DNA from: Roseiarcus sp963749715
GTDB lineage: Bacteria; Pseudomonadota; Alphaproteobacteria; Rhizobiales; Beijerinckiaceae
Assembly (NCBI GenBank): GCA_963749715.1
Contig: CAVVNR010000002.1
Span: forward strand, 124,001-188,000
Length of the DNA stretch: 64,000 nucleotides
Direction of reading: 5' to 3'
This document shows, piece after piece, positions 46,313 through 56,417 of the stretch (its first letter is position 1; the number at the start of each line of letters is the position of its first letter). The notes under the pieces were generated by a model. The model was given only the letters and a program-made list of their open reading frames with translations, was not told the DNA's origin and ran no database searches. Made by a program: the position numbers and the translations under genes.

Positions 46313-47900
46313 TCAGAACAGCGACCCCTGCCCCTCGCCTTTGTCCGGTTTCACCCGTTTGCGCGGCAAAAGTGGAGGCGGAGTCACCGGCGGGCCGACG
46401 CGCCCCCCGGCTATGGCGCCGATCTTGCCGTCGGCGAATTCGATCTCGAGGCGCTGGGTCTCCTGGACCTCCGTCGCGCGCCGGAGCGGTCGCTGCGTCT
46501 CATCCCGCACAAGCGCGAAGCCGCGCGACAGCACGCCGCGATAACTCATCGCGCCGAGCAATTGCCAAGCGGAGAAAAGCTGAGCGCGGCGATTCTGCAG
46601 GCGTTCGCCATATGCGCGAGCCATGCTGGCCTGAAGCCGCGCGACCGCTTGGGCGCGCTCGCCTCGGCGCCTCGCTTGCGCCGCCGCCTCGCGCGCGAAC
46701 GCCCGTCCGGCGGCGTCCGCCGCCTGACCCGGCCGCTCGACGAGCTTGGGCCCAAGCCGGGCCAAGCGTCCGATGAGGCCGCGCACCCGCTCCCGCTGGC
46801 CAGCGAGATGGGCGCGCGGCGAATGGCGGGCGAGGCGCCGCTCGAGCGCCACCGCCCCCAGCGCCCGCTGGTCGACGCCTGCGCGCACCCGCGCGATCAG
46901 CGTCTCCGCGGCGCGGTCGAGGCGCTGGCGGGGCTCAGCGACGATTGCTTCGCCTCCGGGCAGCGCCCGCGACATCGCCCTGAGATCGGCGCGCAGCCGC
47001 CGGGCGAAGCGCAGGATCGCGCCGCGGCGGCGGGCATCGAGGTCCGCGGCGGCTGCGAGGAGTTCGGCGCGCACCGGCACGGCGAATTCGGCCGCCGCGG
47101 TCGGCGTCGGCGCGCGCAGGTCGGCCGCGTGATCGATCAGCGTCCAGTCGGTCTCGTGGCCGACGGCGGCGATCAGCGGGATTGAGCTGCGGGCGACGGC
47201 GCGCACCACCGCCTCGTCGTTGAAGCTCATGAGGTCCTCGAGCGAGCCGCCGCCGCGGGCGACGATCAGCACGTCAGGACGCGCCACGTCGCCGTCTAAG
47301 GGAAGCGCATTGAAACCGTCGATCGCCGCCGCGACCTCAGCCGCGGAAGTTTCTCCCTGCACCCTGACCGGCCAGACCAGGACTTCGAACCGGGAAACGA
47401 TCGGCGAGCCGGTGCAGGATGTCGCGAATGACGGCGCCGGTCGGGGACGTCACTACGCCGACGACCTTCGGCGCGAACGGGATCTTGCGCTTGAGCGCCG
47501 CGTCGAACAGCCCTTCCTCGGCAAGTTTCTTGCGCCGCGCCTCGAGCAGCGCCATCAGCGCCCCGGCGCCGGCGAGCTCGAGCGCCTCGATCACGATCTG
47601 GTAGCTCGACTTGCCCGGGAAGGTGGTCAGCTTGCCGGTCGCGACGACTTCGAGCCCCTCCTCCGGCTTGAGCTTCAGCCGCTGGAAGGCGCTACGCCAA
47701 ATGACGGCGTCGAGGCGAGCGCCCGTGTCCTTGAGGCTGAAATAGGCATGGCCCGACGAATGCGGCCCGCGATAGCCGGAGATCTCGCCACGCACGCGCA
47801 CATAGCCGAACCGGTCTTCGATAGCGCGCCTGAGCGCGCTCGAGAGTTCGCTGACGGTGATCTCGGGCGCGTTTACTCCGCGCCCATCCGGCTCGGCCAT
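46313..47900 (-). CDS. xseA: Exodeoxyribonuclease VII large subunit, one apparent frameshift
   Basis: Large subunit of ExoVII, which degrades single-stranded DNA. The N-terminal OB fold reads EITVSELSSALRRAIEDRFG and VRVRGEISGYRGPHSSGHAY, with VVGVVTSPTGAVIRDILHRL beginning the catalytic domain. After a break near 47388 the rest is in the next frame: VLIVARGGGSLEDLMSFNDE and VGHETDWTLIDHAADLRAPT, then a coiled-coil region, ending KGEGQGSLF. One extra A in a CGAAGTC context would explain the break; the rebuilt junction reads VLVWPVRVQGETSAAEVAAA, as in relatives. Confidence 0.92.
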
Positions 47901-48104
47901 CGCCTGACTATGCCCGACCCGGCCGGGCGAAGCCACAAGCGGCGGGTGGCCTGAGCTTTGTTTCTGGACTATGGCGCGCCACGCCGAAACGACGTATGAA
48001 GCGCCCCGGCGCGACTGAGCGCGCGCCTTGTTCGCGCCGCGATGTCGGTCTTTAACCGCGCCAAAGCCTGCGCGGGAATCGAGAGGACCGGAGCGGTTGA
48101 CGAG

Positions 48105-49376
48105 ATGAAGGCAGCGATGACCGGCGTGGGAAGCGCGTTCGGAAGCGGCAAATTTCTGGCGTCGGCGGGCGTATTCGCCGCGCTCATGGCTTCGATCGCC
48201 GCTTTCGGCGGCGACGCCCTGGCGCAGAACGCCGCCGAGTGCGCCCGCCTGCAGCAGGCCATCGCCTCGCGCCACAATTCGAGCGGAACGCAGGCGGCGG
48301 CCGAGCGTCAGCGCGCCGAGCTGGCGCGCGCGGAGGGCTCCGCTCGCTCGCTCGGATGCGGAAATCGCAAGATTCTGTTCTTCGGGTCGGATCCGCCGCC
48401 GCAATGTCGCGACCTCAATGGCCAGATCGCCCGAATGCAGTCGAACCTCGCGGATCTCGAGGCGCGCTCGGGCGGCGGCGGCGATCTTGTCGCCCGCTAT
48501 AACGCCGAATGCATCAACGCGCCGCCAAGGCCGACCAACTTCCTCGAGGCGTTGTTCGGCGGGGTCGCGAGACTTGCGGCCCCCCCACCGCAGATGGACG
48601 CGAGATTCGAACCGCTCGATCACGGCGGGCCTGACCAAACCACTGAATCCGGGCAGCCCGTCGACAGGAGCGGCGTCGTGGCGCATGCCGGCTCCTATGC
48701 GGTTTGCGTGCGCACCTGTGACGGCAGCTTTTTCCCTGTGTCCTATTCAGGCGCCGGCAGCCGCGCCGACAGCCTGGAGGAGGTTTGCAGGGCCTTGTGT
48801 CCCAACGCCGACGTAGCGCTCTACTCGTTTCCATTCGGCGGAACGATCGATGAGGCGGAGTCCGCGTCCGGCGAGCCCTATGCGAATTTACCCAACGCCG
48901 GCAAATTTCAGCAAACCAACGACCCGACCTGCTCCTGCCGGCGCAAGGGAGAGAGCTGGGCGGAGGCGCTCGCCGACGCCGAGGCGAGGTACGGCCACGA
49001 GAAGCATGATATTATCGTGACGCCGGAGAAGTCAGCGGAGATGGCCCGCCCGATCATTGATCCCAAAGCCAAGGCGGCCGTGGACCCGAAAGTCAAACCA
49101 GCCGCGCCGCTAGTCGCCGGGCCTGCGGCGGCGCCTGGAGTTCAGCCCGGCGCAGCGCCCCCGGTCGACGCCGACAACGCGCCGGTCCTCGACATCAACG
49201 GCACGGACACCAAACTCAGCGCCGAGACGGCCACGGTCAGCCGGGAGGCGTCCGGCATCGCCGGTGACGACGTCCAGGGCGCAAAGAGTTTCAGTGTGAA
49301 TCAGGGACGGACGGTGGAAGTGACCGGGCCCGACGGGGTCAAACGGTCGGTGCGGATAGTCGGACCAGCGCTCTAG
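48105..49376 (+). CDS. DUF2865 domain-containing secreted protein
   Basis: 423 aa. The signal peptide is long (MKAAMTG through FGGDALAQ, cleavage likely after ALAQ). A coiled-coil-like Cys-containing region follows (NAAECARLQQAIASRHN, PPPQCRDLNGQIARMQSNLA). The DUF2865 core is YAVCVRTCDGSFFPVSYSGA, SLEEVCRALCPNADVALYSF and NDPTCSCRRKGESWAEALAD, with paired Cys. The C-terminal 120 residues are Ala/Pro-rich and look unstructured. The family is common in Hyphomicrobiales and of unknown function. Its 3' end overlaps the convergent gltX gene by 38 nt. Confidence 0.82.
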   Translation: MKAAMTGVGSAFGSGKFLASAGVFAALMASIAAFGGDALAQNAAECARLQQAIASRHNSSGTQAAAERQRAELARAEGSARSLGCGNRKILFFGSDPPPQCRDLNGQIARMQSNLADLEARSGGGGDLVARYNAECINAPPRPTNFLEALFGGVARLAAPPPQMDARFEPLDHGGPDQTTESGQPVDRSGVVAHAGSYAVCVRTCDGSFFPVSYSGAGSRADSLEEVCRALCPNADVALYSFPFGGTIDEAESASGEPYANLPNAGKFQQTNDPTCSCRRKGESWAEALADAEARYGHEKHDIIVTPEKSAEMARPIIDPKAKAAVDPKVKPAAPLVAGPAAAPGVQPGAAPPVDADNAPVLDINGTDTKLSAETATVSREASGIAGDDVQGAKSFSVNQGRTVEVTGPDGVKRSVRIVGPAL

Positions 49377-50687
49377 CGCGGCCGATCAGGGGCAGGAGAG
49401 CGGCAAGCTCAGGGCCCGCGTCGCGGCCGGTGAGCGCGAGCCGCAAGGGATGAAACAGCGCCCGCCCCTTGCGGCCGGTAAGTTCCTTGAGCCGCGTCGT
49501 CCACGCACCCCAGGTCGACTGATCCCAGAGGCCCTCGGGGGCGCATGCGGCGGCGAGCTTGAGGAACTCGGGATCCTCGACGATCGGCGCGACCTCGCCG
49601 TCGACGACTTCCCGCCAGACCGCCACCTCGTCGAGGCGCCAAAGGTTGCCGCGAACGGCGAGCCACAGGTCTTGGGCGTTCGGGCCGGCGACGCCGACCG
49701 CAGCCAGCCGCTCAGCGACCGCCGAATAAGGCATGCGATGCAGCATACGCGCCGAAAGCGCTTCAAGCTCTGCTTCGTCGAAACGGGCCGCGCCGTGAGA
49801 GAGGTGCGAGAGATCGACCAAGCTCGCCAATTCGCCGAGCAATTCGACAGGGCGCACCGCCTTCGCCGAGCCGACCAGCACCGCCAGCGCGGCGATCGCC
49901 AGAGACTCGATTCCTTTTGCGCGCAGCGAGGCGATCGACAGCGCGCCTGCGCGCTTCGACAGCCCCCCGCCGCCCGCGTCGGTCAGCAGGTTGTGGTGGC
50001 CGAAGCGGGGCGCCGCGCCGGCGAGCGCCTCAAAAATCTGGATCTGCACCGCAGTGTTGGTGACGTGATCCTCGCCGCGGATGACATGCGTGACGCCGAA
50101 GTCGATGTCATCGACGACCGAGGGCAGCGTATAGAGGTAGGTCCCGTCCTCACGGCGCAGGACCGGATCGGACAGCGACGCGCAGTCGATATGGCTCTCG
50201 CCGCGCACCAGGTCGTCCCAGCGCACTGTGGTCGGCTCGATCCGGAAACGCCAATGCGGTTTGCGGCCTGACGCTTCAAGGGCGGCTCGGTCGGCCTCCG
50301 ACAGGCGCAAGGCGGCGCGATCATAAATAGGCGGGCGGCCGAGCGCCTGCTGAAGCTTGCGGCGCCGGTCGAGCTCCTCCGCCGTCTCATAGGCGGCGTA
50401 GAGCCTACCCGTGGCCTTGAGCTTCGCGGCCGCCTCATCGTAGGCCGGCATCCGCTCTGATTGACGGCGAACCAAGTCCGGGGCGATTCCGAGCCAGGCA
50501 AGATCAGCCTCGATCGCGTCGGCGTATTCCGCTTTCGAACGCTCGAGATCCGTGTCGTCGAAGCGAAGGATGAATGTTCCGCCGCTGCGCTTGGCGAACA
50601 ACCAGTTGAGCAGGGCCGTGCGGGCATTGCCGATGTGGATGCGGCCGGTCGGCGAGGGTGCGAACCGGACGACAGGGGGGAGGGCAT
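49339..50687 (-). CDS. gltX: Glutamate-tRNA ligase, one apparent frameshift near the start
   Basis: Charges tRNA with glutamate; class I synthetase of about 449 aa. The N-terminal nucleotide-binding motif is VVRFAPSPTGRIHIGNAR, with HIGN as the HIGH-type motif, continuing LLNWLFAKRSGGTFILRFDD. Then come VTHVIRGEDHVTNTAVQIQI and the KMSKS-type motif LSKRAGALSI, followed by the helical anticodon-binding region. The ATG at 50687 (MPS then a C run) is out of frame with the conserved part; one more C in the C6 run near 50675 would give a continuous MPSPPVVRFAPSPTG start. Many alphaproteobacteria carry two gltX copies, so it is not certain that this is the essential one. Confidence 0.92.
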
Positions 50688-50763
50688 TTCGCCTTCATAG
50701 AAGCGTCGCGCCGGCGCGGCAATATGGTGTGACAAGGCCCAGTGATTCGAGTAGTCTGCACCC

Positions 50764-51927
50764 ATGACCATCGGCGCCCTGGCGGCGGGGATTTGCGCTA
50801 CCAGCGCGGGGATTTACGGGCTGAGCGTCGCGCTTGCGACCCCCCGATGCCGGAAGCGACCGGGCCGGACGCCGGCGCCGGAGGACGCCCAAGGCGTCAC
50901 GATCGTGCAGCCTTTGTGCGGGGTCGAGGCGTTTTCACGCGATACGCTGCGATCGATTTTCGCGCTTGACTATCCGACTTATGAGATCGTGTTCTGCCTC
51001 GCCAGCGCCGTCGATCCGATAGCGCCCCTGGTTCGCGGAGCGATCGACGCGAACCCGCATATTCCGGCCCGTCTGCTGATTGGCGACGACCGGGTCAGCG
51101 CTAACCCCAAGCTCAATAACGTCGTCAAGGGATGGAAGGCGGCGCGCCACGATTGGGTGATCATCGCCGATTCCAACGTCCTGATGCCGAGCGACTACAT
51201 TCAGCGTCTGCTCGCACGCTGGCGCTTCGACTCGGGAATCGTCTGCGCCCCGCCGATCGGCACGCAGCCCGAGTCCTTCGCAGCCGAGATCGAGGGCGCA
51301 TTTCTCAACACTTATGAGGCGCGTTGGCAGTATGCGGCAGAGGCCGCCGGGTATGGCTTCGCCCAGGGCAAGACGATGCTGTGGCGGCGCGAAATTATGG
51401 AAGCGGGCGGAGGAATTGAGGCTTTGGGGGTCGAGATTGCCGAAGACGCAGCGGCGACCAAGCTCATCAACGCGCAAGGACTGAACGCCCACCTCGTCGA
51501 CCAGCCTTTCCAGCAGCCGCTTGGCCAGCGGCGGCTCAAGGATGTCTGGTCGCGGCAGGTCCGCTGGGCGCGACTGCGGCGCGCCACGTTTCCGCTGTTT
51601 TTCCTGCCCGAAATTTTCACCACGAGCTTGTTCACGCTTGCGGCGGCCGGGGTCGCCGCGCCGCAATTTGGCGTGAACATTGTTTTTGGCGTCGCGGCGA
51701 TGGCAATCTTTTGGTACGGAGCCGAGGCGATCCTCGCGTTGGCCGCCGGCTGGCCGCTGTCATGGCGAACGCCGCTGGCGTGGCTCGCTCGCGACCTCAT
51801 GCTCCCGCTCGTGTTCGCCAAGGCCTGGACCGGCCGCGCCATCGTCTGGCGCGGGAACGCGATGAGCGTCGAAGAAACAATGTTCAGCGAAGCCGAGTCC
51901 GAGCCCGCGACCACAGATTTGACTTAG
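50764..51927 (+). CDS. GT21-like glycosyltransferase (ceramide glucosyltransferase/HpnI type)
   Basis: 387 aa membrane glycosyltransferase. N-terminal membrane helix (IGALAAGICATSAGIYGLSV), then the GT2-like core GVTIVQPLCGVEAFSRDTL and YEIVFCLASAVDPIAPLV. Catalytic Asp residues lie in WVIIADSNVLMPSDYI (D1/D2) and EIAEDAAATKLI (D3), and the QxxRW motif is SRQVRWARLRR. C-terminal helices follow (IFTTSLFTLAAAGVAA, WYGAEAILALAAGWPL). This matches enzymes that glycosylate ceramide-like or hopanoid lipids (HpnI). No other hopanoid genes are in the window, so the acceptor is open. Confidence 0.82.
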   Translation: MTIGALAAGICATSAGIYGLSVALATPRCRKRPGRTPAPEDAQGVTIVQPLCGVEAFSRDTLRSIFALDYPTYEIVFCLASAVDPIAPLVRGAIDANPHIPARLLIGDDRVSANPKLNNVVKGWKAARHDWVIIADSNVLMPSDYIQRLLARWRFDSGIVCAPPIGTQPESFAAEIEGAFLNTYEARWQYAAEAAGYGFAQGKTMLWRREIMEAGGGIEALGVEIAEDAAATKLINAQGLNAHLVDQPFQQPLGQRRLKDVWSRQVRWARLRRATFPLFFLPEIFTTSLFTLAAAGVAAPQFGVNIVFGVAAMAIFWYGAEAILALAAGWPLSWRTPLAWLARDLMLPLVFAKAWTGRAIVWRGNAMSVEETMFSEAESEPATTDLT

Positions 51928-52101
51928 CGCGGGCGCCGCTGGCGAACGTTCGCCTTCTGGCGTCGACTAACGCCCAAATTCCGCTCAACTGAGGCGCTAT
52001 CGATTCGATCGGCGTCAAGGAGGAAGTTCGACTCGCATGTTAGCGAGATCTTCGACACTTGGCGCCTGAATCTGAAAACACACGCGGGGAGGAGGTAGAC
52101 G

Positions 52102-52368
52102 ATGCATACGCGGAGCGACGATGTGCGCGCGGGCGTGTTGAACGCGCTTTATTGGGACTTGCGGGTCCCACGGCACCAGTTGAGCGTCGATGTCGAGAAC
52201 GGTTGGGTCACCGTTTCAGGGACGGTGGACCTTCCCTATCAACGGACTTGCGCCGAGTTTGACGCGCGCAGCGTTGCTGGAGTCGTGGGCGTCACCAACC
52301 TGGTCAGGCTGACGGGTGCGCAGCGCGCCGACCAGAGAGCGGGCGAGCCTGCCGAAAGCCGCCACTGA
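52102..52368 (+). CDS. BON-domain protein
   Basis: 88 aa, a single BON domain: DDVRAGVLNALYWDLRVPRH, LSVDVENGWVTVSGTVDLPY and VVGVTNLVRLTG follow the BON alpha-beta-beta pattern with the conserved Gly in VSG and the terminal VTN. There is no signal peptide, so it is likely cytoplasmic or part of a stress response, as in OsmY-like repeats. A strong GGGGAGGAGGTAG site precedes the ATG. Confidence 0.8.
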   Translation: MHTRSDDVRAGVLNALYWDLRVPRHQLSVDVENGWVTVSGTVDLPYQRTCAEFDARSVAGVVGVTNLVRLTGAQRADQRAGEPAESRH

Positions 52369-52407
52369 ATTTCGCCATGAGCGAGTCGGTGCGCAGGAAC
52401 GATGCGC

Positions 52408-53199
52408 TCAAACCGACTTCAACATGCCGCCATCGACGTAGTAGGTCGAACCGACCGAATAGCTCGCCCGCTCCGAGCACAGGAAGACGAAGAAGTTCGC
52501 CAGCTCCTGTGGCGTGGCGAAGCGCCTGATCGGCGCGAGTTCGCGCGCGACGCCGTCGAGATGGGCCTGCCAGTCGCCGCCTTTGTCGGCGGTCAGCTGC
52601 TTGGCCGTCTTGATCCAGTCCGGCGTCAGAACGAGACCGGGGTTGACGCAATCGACCCGGATATTGTCGCCGATGAGCTCGTTTGAGAGCGTCTTCGAGA
52701 ACATCATCAGCGCCGCCTTGGTTACATTGTAGATCGGCTCGTACCACAACGGCTGGGCGGCGCAGATCGAGGCGTTGTGGAGGATGACGCCGCGGCCGCG
52801 CCTCTTCATCGCCGGCGCAAGGCCGCGCGCGAGCCTGACCGCCGCCATCACATGAAGGTCCCAATAGGCTTGCCATTTCTCGTCCGGCGCCTCCATCACC
52901 GTCTCGTTGCTGCCGGTGCCGGCGTTGTTGATCAGAATGTCGGCGCCGCCGAAAAGTCGCTGAACGTCGGCGATGAGATCCTCTGTTCCCTCGCGAGTCG
53001 CGACGTCGCAAGCGACACCTTCGGCACGGACGCCGAAGGCTTTGGCGATGCGGCCGGCCTCCTCGCGGACTCGCTTCACTCCGCGCGCCGCGATCACGAC
53101 GTCAACGCCTTCGGCGGCCAGACCCTCGGCGATCGCGAGGCCTATGCCGACGCTGCCGCCGGTGACCACCGCGACTTTGCCCTTGAGCCCGAGATCCAT
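52408..53199 (-). CDS. SDR family oxidoreductase 1 of the polyol operon
   Basis: 263 aa classical short-chain dehydrogenase. KVAVVTGGSVGIGLAIAEGL is the cofactor motif, ILINNAGTGS the NNAG motif, then ILHNASICAAQPLWYEPIYN with VTKAALMMF as the catalytic Tyr-x-x-x-Lys region, and a C-terminal SVGSTYYVDGGMLKSV. Last gene of the operon, 36 nt after the previous SDR. Substrate unknown; probably a sugar alcohol or ketose derivative, given the context. Confidence 0.85.
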   Translation of the reverse strand: MDLGLKGKVAVVTGGSVGIGLAIAEGLAAEGVDVVIAARGVKRVREEAGRIAKAFGVRAEGVACDVATREGTEDLIADVQRLFGGADILINNAGTGSNETVMEAPDEKWQAYWDLHVMAAVRLARGLAPAMKRRGRGVILHNASICAAQPLWYEPIYNVTKAALMMFSKTLSNELIGDNIRVDCVNPGLVLTPDWIKTAKQLTADKGGDWQAHLDGVARELAPIRRFATPQELANFFVFLCSERASYSVGSTYYVDGGMLKSV

Positions 53200-53235
53200 G
53201 ATCCGCCCCTCCCGATGGTCGACGCCACTGGCCTG

Positions 53236-54009
53236 TCACAAGCAGGTATAGCCGCCGTCGGCCAGCACGATCGACCCGGTCATCAGACTCGCGGCGTCGG
53301 AGGCGAGAAACATGACAACGGCGGCGATCTCGTCCGGTTCGCCCATCCGCGCCATCGGCGTACCATCGATCCATGCGTCGAACATCGGCTTGTTGGTCTT
53401 GGCGACGGCGGTGAGCGGCGAATTGATGTAGGTTGGCGCGACGGCGTTGACGCGCACGCCGCGCGCGCCCCATTCGGCGGCGAGCGACTTTGTCAGATGA
53501 TGCACGGCGGCCTTGGACGCGTTGTAATGGGCCTGCGGCTGCGGCTTGTTGACGATGACGCCGGACATCGAGCCGATGTTGACGATCGAGCCGCGCCCGG
53601 CCGCCAACATGTGCCTGCCGAACGCCCGGCAACACCAGAAGAGGCCGTTGAGGTTGACGTCGATGACGTTGAGCCAGTGCTCGTCGGTCACGTCTTCCGC
53701 CGCGGTCTCCGACCGCGCGACGCCGGCGTTGCAGACCAGAATGTCGATGCGGCCTCTCTCGCTCATCACCCGAGCGGCGGCCGCATCGACTTGCTTCGAG
53801 TCGGTGACCTCCATTTCGATAACCCCGGCGGCGTAGCCCTTGACTTTCATCGCCGCCCGACCCTCCGCGGCCGCTTTGGGATTGCGGTCGGCGATGTAGA
53901 CATGAGCGCCCGCCTCCGATAGCGCCTCAACACAGGCGAGGCCGATGCCCTGGCCGCCGCCAGTGACGACCGCGATGCGACCTTTCAGATTGAAGCGATC
54001 CAGGTACAT
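53236..54009 (-). CDS. SDR family oxidoreductase 2 of the polyol operon
   Basis: 257 aa. KGRIAVVTGGGQGIGLACVE is the NAD(P) motif, ILVCNAGVARSETAAEDV follows, and QAHYNASKAAVHHLTKSLAA holds the catalytic Tyr and Lys, with GSIVLADGGYTCL at the end. The sequence resembles arabitol/galactitol-type dehydrogenases more than the iditol enzyme downstream of mtlK. 27 nt from the preceding SDR. Role in polyol oxidation is inferred from the operon. Confidence 0.85.
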   Translation of the reverse strand: MYLDRFNLKGRIAVVTGGGQGIGLACVEALSEAGAHVYIADRNPKAAAEGRAAMKVKGYAAGVIEMEVTDSKQVDAAAARVMSERGRIDILVCNAGVARSETAAEDVTDEHWLNVIDVNLNGLFWCCRAFGRHMLAAGRGSIVNIGSMSGVIVNKPQPQAHYNASKAAVHHLTKSLAAEWGARGVRVNAVAPTYINSPLTAVAKTNKPMFDAWIDGTPMARMGEPDEIAAVVMFLASDAASLMTGSIVLADGGYTCL

Positions 54010-54036
54010 GGGCGCGAAGCCTCCGCGGCGAATTCG

Positions 54037-54807
54037 TCAGCTCATCCAGTTGCCGCCATCGACGTTGAGCGTCTGTGAGGCAACGTAATCGCTGTCGGCG
54101 GAAGCGAGGAAGACCGCGGCGCCCGCGTGATCCTCCGGCAATCCCATCCGGCCGAATGGCACCGCCTCGCCGACCAGGCGCTTCTTCTCGCCTATCGGCC
54201 GATGCTCATATTTCGCGAACAGCGCGTCGACTTCATTCCACATCGGCGTGTCAACGACGCCGGGCGCAATGCCGTTGACATTGATGCGGTGTTTGATGAG
54301 GTCCAATCCGGCCGATTGCGTGAGGCTGATGACGGCCGCCTTCGAAGCGCAGTAGATCGACACCAGGGCTTCGCCGCGCCGGCCGGCCTGCGAGGCCATG
54401 TTGATGATCTTGCCGCCCTGGCCTCGCGCAATCATGCGCCTGGCGACTGCTTGCAGGGTGAAGAAGAGGCCCTTGACGTTGACGGCGAACACTCTCTCGT
54501 AGCTGGCTGCCGTCACTTCGACGATCGGCGCCATGTCGAAAATCGCCGCGTTGTTGACGAGAATGTCGACCCCGCCCCAGCGCTGAACGACGCTCTCGAC
54601 CGCAGCCTCGATTGACGCCGTCCTGGTGACGTCGAGCGCGACGGCGAAGGCCTTGTCGCCGTGGCGGGCGGCGGTTTCCTCGGCTTGCTCGAACGAGATG
54701 TCGGCGACGGCCGTCCGCGCGCCCTCGGCGACGTAGCGATCGACGATCGCGGCTCCGATGCCGCGTGCGCCGCCGGTGACGATCGCGACCTTGCCGTTCA
54801 GCTTCAT
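54037..54807 (-). CDS. smoS: Sorbitol (L-iditol) 2-dehydrogenase, SDR type (SmoS-like)
   Basis: 256 aa. KVAIVTGGARGIGAAIVDRY is the NAD motif, ILVNNAAIFDMAPIVEVT follows, then IINMASQAGRRGEALVSIYC with SKAAVISLTQSAGL as the Ser/Tyr/Lys catalytic region. NGIAPGVVDTPMWNEVDALF and QTLNVDGGNWMS are typical of the Rhodobacter SmoS group, which oxidises sorbitol to fructose. It lies 67 nt after mtlK, matching the smo operon order. Confidence 0.85.
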   Translation of the reverse strand: MKLNGKVAIVTGGARGIGAAIVDRYVAEGARTAVADISFEQAEETAARHGDKAFAVALDVTRTASIEAAVESVVQRWGGVDILVNNAAIFDMAPIVEVTAASYERVFAVNVKGLFFTLQAVARRMIARGQGGKIINMASQAGRRGEALVSIYCASKAAVISLTQSAGLDLIKHRINVNGIAPGVVDTPMWNEVDALFAKYEHRPIGEKKRLVGEAVPFGRMGLPEDHAGAAVFLASADSDYVASQTLNVDGGNWMS

Positions 54808-54874
54808 TCCCGCGTTCCCCGCGTTGTCATCCTTGCATCGCGGCCCCGGGAGCGGAGGACCGGTTCATTCGCGC

Positions 54875-56353
54875 TCACGGCTTGTCCGACAGATAGTCGG
54901 CCAGCGTCGACCGAACGCCGCGCGCCCATAGCGAAGAAAGAGCTTTGGAGAAAGCGCCGACGTAGGTTGGATTTTCGGCCAGGTCGCCAAAGATGTCGCG
55001 CAGCTCTAGGAAGGCGGCCGGATCGTCGCGCGCCGGCTTGGCCGCCTGCTGAAGGCGGTCCCAGCTCGGATCGTTGGGCGGTATCGCCTTGCCGCTCTCG
55101 GTTTCGCCGTAGCAATAGCGGCACCACAGCGCGGAACAGAGCGCGAGGCCGGCCGGGCTAGCGCCCGCCTTGAGCCTGTCGCGGGCGGTCGGCAGTATGA
55201 ATTTCGGCTGCCGGTTCGAGCCGTCGAGGCAGAGCCGCGAGACGGTGTCGCCGATCTTAGGATTGACGAAACGTTCCGCAACCTTCTTGCGATAGGATTC
55301 AAGATTGACGTTTGGCGGCGGCGGGACGGTGGGAATGATCTCGCGCTTCGTCAGCGTTTCGACGAACTCGGCGATCTGCTTGTCCTCCATCGCCTCATGG
55401 ACGAAATGAACGTCGAGCAGGCCGGCGGGATAGGCGATCGCCGCGTGTCCGCCGTTGAGAATCCTGATCTTCATGAATTCGTAGGGCGCGACGTCATTCG
55501 TGAAGGTGACTCCGACCTTGTCCAGCGCAGGGCGGCCGGAGGTGAACTTATCCTCCACCACCCATTGTTTGAACTCCTCGCAGAAGACCGGCCAGTCGTC
55601 CTCGACGCCCCATTGGTCCTTGAGGATCGCGCGCTCGCGGTCGGCGGTCGCCGGAGTGATGCGATCGACCATCCCGTTGGGGAACGCGACGTTGCCCCGG
55701 ATCCATCTGGCAAGCTCAGGATCGGACATCTCGGCCAATCCGACGACGGCGTTTTCCGTGACATGGCCGTTGCCGGGGAGATTGTCGCACGACATGACCG
55801 TGTAAGGCGCGACCCTCGCGGCGCGGCGCTTTTTCAGCCCAGCGACGATGAGGCCGAAGGCCGTCTTGGGCGAATCGGGATTCCTGGCGTCAGCGACGAT
55901 GTCGGGATGACCTGGATCGAAATGCTGAGTGGCGGGCGAAACATAGTAGCCGCCCTCGGTCACGGTGAGCGAGACGATGCGGATTTTGGGGTCCGTCAGC
56001 GCGGCGAGGTTTGCGGTGACATCGAAAGGCTTCACGAAGTCGATCATCGCCCCCGTCACATGAGCGGTGCTCGACCCGGCCTCCTGCTCGACCACAGTTG
56101 TGAACCAGTCCTGCGCTGCGAGCTTCTCTCGCATCGCGATATCCGGTTCACGAACGCCAGCGCCGACGATGGCCCAGTCGTGATCGGCGCCGGAGTTGAA
56201 CAGGTCGTCGAGATAGACGGCCTGGTGGGCGCGATGAAAGTTGCCGACGCCGATGTGGAAGATGCCGGCCTGGAGGTCGGAACGTTTGTATTTCGGAACG
56301 CCGACCGTCTTCGGCAGGCTCGATAAGGTGGTGGAAGACAGTTTCACGCTCAT
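54875..56353 (-). CDS. mtlK: Mannitol 2-dehydrogenase
   Basis: 492 aa long-chain polyol dehydrogenase that converts mannitol (and related polyols) to fructose with NAD. The Rossmann motif is GIFHIGVGNFHRAHQAVYLD, DNLPGNGHVTENAVVGLAEM is a family core, and the catalytic Lys/Asn/His set is in MKIRILNGGHAAIAYPAGLL. The C-terminal helical domain ends ALSSLWARGVRSTLADYL. Length and motifs fit the single-domain MtlK of Rhodobacter. Confidence 0.93.
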   Translation of the reverse strand: MSVKLSSTTLSSLPKTVGVPKYKRSDLQAGIFHIGVGNFHRAHQAVYLDDLFNSGADHDWAIVGAGVREPDIAMREKLAAQDWFTTVVEQEAGSSTAHVTGAMIDFVKPFDVTANLAALTDPKIRIVSLTVTEGGYYVSPATQHFDPGHPDIVADARNPDSPKTAFGLIVAGLKKRRAARVAPYTVMSCDNLPGNGHVTENAVVGLAEMSDPELARWIRGNVAFPNGMVDRITPATADRERAILKDQWGVEDDWPVFCEEFKQWVVEDKFTSGRPALDKVGVTFTNDVAPYEFMKIRILNGGHAAIAYPAGLLDVHFVHEAMEDKQIAEFVETLTKREIIPTVPPPPNVNLESYRKKVAERFVNPKIGDTVSRLCLDGSNRQPKFILPTARDRLKAGASPAGLALCSALWCRYCYGETESGKAIPPNDPSWDRLQQAAKPARDDPAAFLELRDIFGDLAENPTYVGAFSKALSSLWARGVRSTLADYLSDKP

Positions 56354-56417
56354 CTTGTCACCCTCATCGCGACGGCCGCCTGCTATCAGCCCGGAATCCT
56401 TGGGCCGAGCGGCGCAC